DNA from: Chloroflexota bacterium
Lineage (GTDB): Bacteria > Chloroflexota > Dormibacteria > CF-121
Assembly (NCBI GenBank): GCA_005881235.1
Contig: VBEQ01000052.1
Span: 1-10,247 of the forward strand
Direction of reading: 5' to 3'
DNA length: 10,247 nt
In this document: positions 5,720 through 10,247 of the stretch, in pieces
Position numbering within the stretch: position 1 is the first letter of the stretch
Layout of the letters: each line of letters begins with the position of its first letter
Made by a program: the position numbers and the translations under genes
The notes under the pieces: model-generated
Told to the model about the DNA's origin: nothing
Seen by the model: the letters and a program-made list of their open reading frames with translations, nothing else
Databases searched by the model: none

Positions 5720-6827
5720 GGCCCCCATGTTCGAGACCCTCCAGGTCATCGTCGGGATCGCCGTCGTCTTCTACATCCTCAACGATGTCTTTCAGAGTGT
5801 CGTCGTCCCGCGCTCGACCCCAGCGCGCTACCGCCTCACGCGCTGGGTCGTCCGTCCCGGGTGGCGCGCCTGGCGGGTCATCGGCCTGCGGACGCACTCG
5901 TCCGGAGCAAGGGAGCGAATCCTCGGAGTCTTTGCACCGCTTGTCGTGGTCGTGTTGCTGCTGCTCTGGTTGAGCGGACTCGCCCTGGGCTACGGCTTGA
6001 TCTTCTACGGACTGCGGGCCCAACTGCACCCCGCTGTGCAGGATTTCCCGACGGCGCTGTATTTTGCCGGCACCTCGGTGCTGACCATCGGCTTCGGCGA
6101 CTTCGTGGCGACGTCAGGTGTAGCTCGTGTTCTGGCCTTGATCGCCGGCGGAACCGGACTCGGCACCATTGCGCTGGCTATCAGCTTCTTGTTTTCGCTC
6201 TACGGATCGTTCCAGCGCCGGGAAATCTTGATTGTCACGCTGGACGCAAGGGCGGGAGCGCCACCATCCGGCGTCAACCTGCTGGAGACGATGGCCAAGC
6301 TGGGTATGATCGATGATCTGCCGAGCTTCTTTGGTGAATGGGAGAAGTGGGCCGCCGAGGTCCTCGACAGCCATCTCGCCTATCCCGTCCTTGCCTATTT
6401 CCGGTCCTCACACGACAACGAATCGTGGGTCAGCGCACTGGGCGCGGTCCTGGACGCGACAACCCTGGTCTTGACAACCGTCGTGGACGGTCCTCGGGGC
6501 CCGGCCAAGATGATGTTTGCGATGGGGACGCACTTAGTGGAAGACCTGGCCCGCTTCTTCCGAATCGAGAGGGATCACGATCCAGGCGTTGAGCGTTATG
6601 AGTTCGACCAGGCGAGGGAGCGATTGGCGGCAGCGGGCTGGTCGCTGCTGGGGCCAGAGGAGTCGTGGGTCGCGTTCTCAAGCCTACGCGCGCAGTATGC
6701 GGTCGCCCTGAACAACATGGCGAAATGGTGGACCGCGCCGCCAACGCAGTGGATCGGTGACAGGTCCTATGTGCGTTTTAGCGCGCCACGACACCAGGAC
6801 GTCCCGGCCCGGGTCGCCTCGCGCTAA
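5718..6827 (+). CDS. Potassium channel family protein (two-helix pore, Ion_trans_2-like) with uncharacterised C-terminal domain
   Basis: The 369-residue product carries a K+ channel pore. After hydrophobic segments near 8-28 and 70-97, a pore helix leads to the selectivity filter TIGFGD (123-128), a variant of TVGYGD in which Phe replaces the usual Tyr. The inner helix follows (135-162) and contains Gly residues near 144-149 suited to a gating hinge. The N-terminal segment NDVFQSVVVPR (22-32) recurs in bacterial proteins annotated as potassium channel family. The C-terminal 200 residues (about 165-369) are soluble and rich in Trp and helices. They lack the glycine-rich nucleotide-binding motif expected of RCK/TrkA-N domains, so the gating ligand is unknown. 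The start is uncertain: ATG 5718 or ATG 5727 (three residues shorter), both without a Shine-Dalgarno site. Its stop overlaps that of the convergent gene by four bases. Confidence 0.88.
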   Translation: MAPMFETLQVIVGIAVVFYILNDVFQSVVVPRSTPARYRLTRWVVRPGWRAWRVIGLRTHSSGARERILGVFAPLVVVVLLLLWLSGLALGYGLIFYGLRAQLHPAVQDFPTALYFAGTSVLTIGFGDFVATSGVARVLALIAGGTGLGTIALAISFLFSLYGSFQRREILIVTLDARAGAPPSGVNLLETMAKLGMIDDLPSFFGEWEKWAAEVLDSHLAYPVLAYFRSSHDNESWVSALGAVLDATTLVLTTVVDGPRGPAKMMFAMGTHLVEDLARFFRIERDHDPGVERYEFDQARERLAAAGWSLLGPEESWVAFSSLRAQYAVALNNMAKWWTAPPTQWIGDRSYVRFSAPRHQDVPARVASR

Positions 6828-7621
6828 GCGGCGAAGGCTTCTGGCGGCTTGCCGTGCAGGCGAAGGTAAAAGGCGGTCGCCAGCGCATAGGGCAGCAGCA
6901 GCCGCACCTCGAAATCCGGCGGCCGGCGTGCGATCCCGGCGAAGAGCTCCGGCAACTGCCGACGTTCCATTTCCTCCGTGATGTGCTGGATCGAAAAGGC
7001 ATCCGAGGCGCGGATACGCGCGGTGGCGCCATCCCAGACGGTGGCGCCGTCTTCCAGCTGACGCCACTCCGCGAGCAGCACGCCCTGCACCGCGCTCAGG
7101 GCCAGCGCCTGCATCAGGCGCGGCTGGCCCTCGGGGCGGACCTCGATCCCGCGTGAGCGTGCCAGCGCCATCGTCTTCTGGACCGCCGTCTCGACCACGG
7201 GCCACGTTTCCGCATCGGCGGCGGCATGGTTAAGGAGATCCGGCGCCTCGATGACGCGCCGCGTCCGGCCGAGGGCAAAGCCGTCGAGCTGGCTGCGGAC
7301 GGTGGCGCTCAGCCCCAGATGGGCGAGAGGAGGCGTTCGCGACGCGAAAAGTTCGACCACGGGCTCCCCGAACGCGATCACCGGGTCGTCGGCGGGAGCG
7401 GGCAACTCCTGGTGGTGCACCTTCGGCTTCCATATCGGCCCCCGCGGACCCTTCTTGCGGATGGTGAACTTGCCCGCTTGGTGCCGTCCGACCAGCACGG
7501 CCGTGGTCACGCCAAGTGCCAGGACCAGGATCGTAACCGGAACGCCGTAGCGCAGCAGCGCGATCACGCTGAGTACGAGCGTCGCGGCGAGAACGATGGG
7601 GCGGCGAGGCAGCCGGGACAT
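6824..7621 (-). CDS. Membrane-anchored protein of unknown function
   Basis: I do not recognise a family. The 265-residue product starts with a basic cluster, then two hydrophobic segments (about 9-23 and 27-45) separated by RYG, forming a membrane hairpin or anchor. A basic stretch follows (KFTIRKKGPRG, 51-61), then a roughly 200-residue soluble, mostly helical region with no Cys pairs, no enzyme motif and no repeats. The C-terminal part (about 190-260) has alternating charged and hydrophobic residues. With the basic loop inside, the soluble part is probably cytoplasmic. The gene follows thiolase by 48 bases on the same strand and is probably co-transcribed. A GGAGG lies only one base before the ATG, closer than normal, so the start may be wrong; no better ATG or GTG exists nearby. 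Coding is supported by the long frame and by close packing with the channel gene stop. Confidence 0.7.
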   Translation of the reverse strand: MSRLPRRPIVLAATLVLSVIALLRYGVPVTILVLALGVTTAVLVGRHQAGKFTIRKKGPRGPIWKPKVHHQELPAPADDPVIAFGEPVVELFASRTPPLAHLGLSATVRSQLDGFALGRTRRVIEAPDLLNHAAADAETWPVVETAVQKTMALARSRGIEVRPEGQPRLMQALALSAVQGVLLAEWRQLEDGATVWDGATARIRASDAFSIQHITEEMERRQLPELFAGIARRPPDFEVRLLLPYALATAFYLRLHGKPPEAFAA

Positions 7622-7669
7622 GCCTCCGAATACAACGCGCCCGAGCCCGAACCCGTGCAGCCGAAGGGC

Positions 7670-8863
7670 CTAGTTCAGATTCCGGAAGAGCGTGGCGATG
7701 CCCTGGCCGCCGCCGATGCACATCGTCACGATGCCCCACTCGGCCTTCCGACGCTTGAGTTCGTAGGCCAGCTTGACGGTCAGGATGGCACCGGTGGCGC
7801 CGACCGGATGGCCGAGGGCGATCGCCCCGCCGTTCGGGTTGACCTTCTCCGGATCGATCTCCAGCTCCCGAATCACCGCCACCGCCTGCGCTGCGAAGGC
7901 CTCGTTCAACTCCATGAGGTCGATGTCATTGATCGTCATCCCGACTTTCTTGAGCAAGTTCTGCACCGCGAAGATGGGGGCCACGCCCATGATCTCCGGA
8001 GCGATGCCGGCGACGGCGTCGGCGACCCATTCGAGCTGTGGCGTCACGCCCAATTCGTCGGCCTTCGCCTTCGTCAGCACGACCACGGCCGCGCCGGCGT
8101 CGTTGATGCCCGATGAATTACCGGCCGTGACGCTGCCGCCCTCGCGGAACGCCGGCTTGAGGCGCCCGAGCGATTCCATCGTCGTGCCGGGGCGAGGATG
8201 CTCATCGACCCTGGCGATCACGGGGTCGCCTTTTTTCTGCGGAATCGCGACCGGCACGATCTGGTCGTCGAACCGACCCTCGGCGATGGCCGCGGCCGTC
8301 CGACGCTGGCTTTCGGCCGCGAATTTGTCCTGGGCCTCGCGAGAGACGCCGTAGCGATCGGCGACTTTCTCCGCCGTCGAGCCCATCTGGTAGCGGCCGA
8401 AGGGATCGGTCACCAGTGACATCGTGCCGTCGATGAGTGTCGCTTCGCCAAGACGCCACCCCACCTGCGAACGCGGCAACAGGTACGGCTGGATCGACAT
8501 GTTCTCGTTGCCGCCGGCGACGACGACCTGGGCCTCGCCGGTGCGCAGCTCCTGGACGGCGCTGTTGATCGCCTGCAACCCGGAGCCGCAGAGCCGATTC
8601 ACATTGAATGCCGTCGTCTTCTCCGGCAGGCCAGCCTTCAAGGTCGCAAGCCGGGCGTTGAAGGCATCTTCGCCCACCTGGCCGACGCAGCCAAGGATGA
8701 CTTCGTCGACAACGTCCGGGCCAATGCCCGCGCGTGCAACTGCGGCGCGGATCGCGTTCGCGCCCAGGTCCGACGAGGGCGTGTCCTTGAAGGCACCCGC
8801 AAACTTGCCGATGGCGGTGCGGACGCCCCCTGCAACGACGATCCCCTCTCCGTTCCGAGTCAC
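7670..8863 (-). CDS. Acetyl-CoA C-acetyltransferase (thiolase)
   Basis: This cytoplasmic enzyme condenses or cleaves acyl-CoA: acetoacetyl-CoA synthesis from two acetyl-CoA, or thiolysis in fatty acid degradation. The 397-residue length is standard. Catalytic residues are in place: nucleophile Cys92 in NRLCGSGLQA, the NEAFAAQ motif (320-326), His352 in GHPVGATGA (351-359), and Cys382 in the C-terminal CIGGGQG motif. GNSSGINDGA-type residues near 248-258 belong to the CoA-binding region. The size and motifs favour the biosynthetic/degradative acetyl-CoA acetyltransferase group (AtoB/PhaA/FadA-like) over SCP-x thiolases. The start is GTG at 8863, since a TAG stop lies in frame four codons upstream. 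No Shine-Dalgarno site precedes it; a TAGAAT hexamer ends 6 bases before the GTG. That hexamer overlaps the stop of the upstream YtxH gene. No other beta-oxidation gene is visible, so the pathway is undecided. Confidence 0.95.
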   Translation of the reverse strand: MTRNGEGIVVAGGVRTAIGKFAGAFKDTPSSDLGANAIRAAVARAGIGPDVVDEVILGCVGQVGEDAFNARLATLKAGLPEKTTAFNVNRLCGSGLQAINSAVQELRTGEAQVVVAGGNENMSIQPYLLPRSQVGWRLGEATLIDGTMSLVTDPFGRYQMGSTAEKVADRYGVSREAQDKFAAESQRRTAAAIAEGRFDDQIVPVAIPQKKGDPVIARVDEHPRPGTTMESLGRLKPAFREGGSVTAGNSSGINDAGAAVVVLTKAKADELGVTPQLEWVADAVAGIAPEIMGVAPIFAVQNLLKKVGMTINDIDLMELNEAFAAQAVAVIRELEIDPEKVNPNGGAIALGHPVGATGAILTVKLAYELKRRKAEWGIVTMCIGGGQGIATLFRNLN

Positions 8864-8869
8864 GAGATG

Positions 8870-8875
8870 ATTCTA
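8870..8875 (-). promoter_or_regulatory. Possible -10 element for a leaderless thiolase mRNA
   Basis: TAGAAT on the minus strand ends 6 bases before the GTG start of thiolase, the spacing expected when transcription starts at the first base of the start codon. The -35 region (GTCCTG at 17 bases) is poor. It overlaps the YtxH stop codon. Confidence 0.35.
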
Positions 8876-9136
8876 ATTAGACGCCGGACCGGCAGGACTG
8901 CTGCCACTGCCCGTGCGGGTGATCCGCTGTGCCTTGGAAATGCCGCGCTCGACCTGAGGCCGCGCCGAATCCACGACCCCCTGAGCCTGGTCCAGCACCG
9001 GCTGCATCTGGCCGCGCACCTGATCGAGGCGCTCCGAAAGCTCCTCGCGCATTTGCCGTCCCGGCTTGGGCGCGTAGAGCAACGCCACCGCCCCGCCGAT
9101 GATCGCTCCATGCACCACGCCTCGCAAATACCCCAT
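8873..9136 (-). CDS. YtxH-domain small membrane-associated protein
   Basis: The 87-residue product opens with a short glycine-rich hydrophobic segment (about residues 3-22, including GAIIGGAVALLYAPKPG) followed by a long charged, Gln-rich amphipathic helix with heptad-like spacing. The G...GG..ALLYAPK.G...R pattern is the YtxH/GvpP-like signature of small stress-related envelope proteins, whose molecular role is poorly defined. I chose the ATG at 9136 because AAGGAGG lies 5 bases upstream; the open frame extends to 9304 but the extra residues are Arg/Pro-rich and pass through the promoter. The gene precedes thiolase by 9 bases. It has an extended -10 promoter and a leader hairpin of its own. 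Confidence 0.85.
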   Translation of the reverse strand: MGYLRGVVHGAIIGGAVALLYAPKPGRQMREELSERLDQVRGQMQPVLDQAQGVVDSARPQVERGISKAQRITRTGSGSSPAGPASN

Positions 9137-9141
9137 CGTTT

Positions 9142-9148
9142 CCTCCTT
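9142..9148 (-). promoter_or_regulatory. Strong Shine-Dalgarno site for YtxH gene
   Basis: AAGGAGG on the minus strand, 5 bases before the ATG at 9136. It decides the start codon against longer in-frame alternatives. Confidence 0.88.
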
Positions 9149-9152
9149 GATG

Positions 9153-9168
9153 GCGGGCACGCGCCCGC
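9153..9168 (-). other. Hairpin in the 5' leader of the YtxH mRNA
   Basis: GCGGGC and GCCCGC form a perfect six-pair GC stem around a four-base loop. It lies between the probable transcription start and the Shine-Dalgarno site, 4 bases upstream of the latter. It could stabilise the mRNA or tune ribosome access. No T-run follows, so it is not a terminator. Confidence 0.5.
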
Positions 9169-9185
9169 GTCTGACCCGCGTGTTC

Positions 9186-9214
9186 ATCTTATCACTCGGA
9201 TTGCGTTTCGTTAT
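9186..9214 (-). promoter_or_regulatory. Promoter of the YtxH gene (extended -10)
   Basis: On the minus strand TGATAAGAT (9186-9194) is an extended -10 (TGn plus TAAGAT, four of six matches). A weak -35, ATAACG (9209-9214, three of six), lies 17 bases upstream. Transcription would start near 9179, giving a leader of about 43 bases. The stretch 9137-9245 holds no gene other than these signals. Confidence 0.5.
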
Positions 9215-9245
9215 AGCGCCGATATCAGAATCGAGTCGGTGAGGG

Positions 9246-9515
9246 TCAGGCGTTCGAGGCTTCAAGGCGGACCGCGGCCGGCGCCGGCGCGGGCCGAATG
9301 CCATGGAGGGCGAGCAGGCTCGCGCGCAGCGCCAGGTCGATCGTGGCGCGTAAGAGCACCGCGGTCACGCAGCAAAAGCTATAGAGAAAGACCTCAGGGA
9401 TGCGCTCGACCAGGAAGGGCACGCCGATGGCGAGTCCGCCGATCAGGATCGTGGCCGTGCATAGTGCAGCGCCCAGCTCGACGGCTCGTGCCTTCAGCCA
9501 TGCATTGACAGTCAT
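9246..9515 (-). CDS. Small hypothetical membrane protein
   Basis: No family recognised. From the ATG at 9515 the product has 89 residues with two hydrophobic segments (about 14-33 and 39-58) separated by a short charged loop (VERIPE), then a Pro/Ala-rich tail. A longer version starting from TTG at 9557 would add 14 residues, but that TTG is the first base of a good -35 hexamer and has no ribosome site, so I prefer the ATG. That ATG also lacks a Shine-Dalgarno site and would have a leader of only about 7 bases from the promoter at 9529-9557. It lies between the ornithine cyclodeaminase-like gene and YtxH on the same strand. It contains one rare TTA codon (9351-9353). Coding is plausible from hydrophobic pattern and context, not certain. 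Confidence 0.55.
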   Translation of the reverse strand: MTVNAWLKARAVELGAALCTATILIGGLAIGVPFLVERIPEVFLYSFCCVTAVLLRATIDLALRASLLALHGIRPAPAPAAVRLEASNA

Positions 9516-9528
9516 CAGCGCAATAAAT

Positions 9529-9557
9529 GATATAGCGTAGATGTCAGTAAAAGTCAA
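9529..9557 (-). promoter_or_regulatory. Sigma-70-type promoter upstream of the small membrane protein
   Basis: On the minus strand TTGACT (9552-9557, five of six) and TATATC (9529-9534, four of six) are separated by exactly 17 bases. The element starts 3 bases after the stop codon of the cyclodeaminase-like gene and is AT-rich compared with its surroundings. Transcription would begin near 9522, just upstream of the ATG at 9515. This is the best-matching promoter in the window. Confidence 0.65.
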
Positions 9558-9560
9558 CAG

Positions 9561-10247
9561 CTAGTCGGGCAGCTGCTGGCCGGCGCCGCGCGCCTGGGCC
9601 AGCTCGAGCACCGCGGCGCCGGTGGCCACGTCCTCGATCGCGAGCCCGACCGACTTGAAGAGACTCACGTCGGAGGGTTGGCGTACGCTGGCCGATCCGG
9701 CGACGACGTCGCGCAGTGAATGGACCCGGCCCCAACTCAGTTGCCCCTCGAGCTCGGCCAGCAGCAGGTCGCCGGCCTCGAGGCGGGCGGCCTCGACATC
9801 GTCGGCGACGAGGAGGTCGGCTCGGGCCACGACCCGGCCGTCGATTTCCCGCCGATCCGGATAGTTCGAGCCGCACACGTTCAAATGTTGGCCCGCCTGC
9901 AGCCACTCTCCAGGAAAGATCGGATGCGCCGCCGAGGTGATGGTGGTCAGAATCTCAGCGCCGTCGACGGCCTCCCGGAGGCTGCCGGCGGGCTGAATCG
10001 CGATCGCGCCCGGAAGCACCTCCCTGAGTTCGGCGACGAGCGCGTCGCGGTGCGCCGAGGTCCGGCTGAAGACTCGCACCTGGCGGAGCGGGCGTACCGC
10101 GGCGACGGCGAGCACCTGGGCCAGCGACTGGCCCCCGGCGCCGATGATGGTCAAGACCGATGCCTGCGCGGCCGCCAGGTACTTCGTTGCCAGACCGGAT
10201 GTCGCGCCGGTTCGCATCCGGCCCAGCCAGTCGGCCTCGATCACGGC
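9561..10247 (-). CDS. Ornithine cyclodeaminase/mu-crystallin family protein (N-terminus outside window)
   Basis: The visible 228 residues are the C-terminal two thirds of an NAD(P)-dependent family that includes ornithine cyclodeaminase, alanine dehydrogenase of the archaeal type and ketimine reductase. The frame is open to the window edge, so about 100 N-terminal residues are missing. Visible landmarks are MRTGATSGLATKYLA (the substrate-binding Arg region), the Rossmann motif IGAGGQS, VFSRTSAHRDALVAE (cofactor ribose region), ADDVEAARLEAGDL and the C-terminal LFKSVGLAIEDVATGAAVLE, all typical. Where true ornithine cyclodeaminases have a GGDCPGKTE-like segment with the catalytic Asp, this protein has CGSNYPDRREID, closer to the dehydrogenase/imine-reductase members. 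I would therefore not name it ornithine cyclodeaminase outright. Promoter and start lie outside the window. Confidence 0.88.
   Translation of the reverse strand, partial: AVIEADWLGRMRTGATSGLATKYLAAAQASVLTIIGAGGQSLAQVLAVAAVRPLRQVRVFSRTSAHRDALVAELREVLPGAIAIQPAGSLREAVDGAEILTTITSAAHPIFPGEWLQAGQHLNVCGSNYPDRREIDGRVVARADLLVADDVEAARLEAGDLLLAELEGQLSWGRVHSLRDVVAGSASVRQPSDVSLFKSVGLAIEDVATGAAVLELAQARGAGQQLPD

Noticed and set aside
7226..8116. 296-codon plus-strand frame opposite thiolase and the unknown membrane protein
   Set aside because: Antisense to thiolase with complete catalytic motifs; composition dominated by Arg, Asp, His and Gly typical of a shadow frame.
9137..9304. Longer version of the YtxH protein starting at 9304
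   Set aside because: It would pass through the promoter and hairpin and overlap the upstream gene; the AAGGAGG site 5 bases before 9136 supports the short form.
8867..9508. 213-codon plus-strand frame across the YtxH and small membrane protein genes
   Set aside because: Arg/Pro/His-rich shadow without motif; the minus strand has ribosome sites, promoters and a family match.

Overview
The window is high-GC bacterial chromosome with tightly packed genes, overlapping or nearly touching stops, and no sign of phage, insertion sequence or CRISPR. Gene content (DrrAB-type exporter, a membrane-bound bactofilin-like protein, YtxH, thiolase, ornithine cyclodeaminase family enzyme) and several starts without a Shine-Dalgarno sequence suggest a soil-type member of Terrabacteria, for example Chloroflexota, Dormibacterota or Actinomycetota. 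That placement is inference; no ribosomal or other phylogenetic marker lies in the window.

Layout. (1) Positions 1-2418, plus strand: an export operon made of the C-terminal part of a 14-helix DHA2-type MFS efflux pump, then a DrrA-like ABC ATPase and a DrrB-like ABC-2 permease. The last two overlap by one base. (2) 2494-3660, plus strand: a secreted or anchored beta-helix protein of 17-residue repeats (bactofilin-like) followed by a multi-helix membrane domain. It converges on (3) 3662-5546, minus strand: an S11-family D-Ala-D-Ala carboxypeptidase followed by a DedA-family membrane protein, a plausible cell-envelope pair. (4) 5613-5699, plus strand: tRNA-Leu(UAA), followed 18 bases later by a potassium-channel-like gene (5718-6827). 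(5) 6824-10247, minus strand: read from its 5' side, an ornithine cyclodeaminase/mu-crystallin family enzyme (truncated by the window edge), a small membrane protein, a YtxH-type small protein, an acetyl-CoA acetyltransferase (thiolase) and a membrane-anchored protein of unknown function.

Two themes stand out. The envelope genes (exporters, beta-helix protein, carboxypeptidase, DedA, channel) cluster in the first two thirds of the window. Several genes lack a Shine-Dalgarno sequence and instead have a TANNNT -10-like hexamer 6-14 bases before the start codon, suggesting leaderless or near-leaderless mRNAs. Others, such as YtxH and the beta-helix gene, carry strong Shine-Dalgarno sites. I see no clearly new multi-gene system. 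The least explained items are the C-terminal domain of the channel, the protein at 6824-7621, and the beta-helix/membrane fusion.
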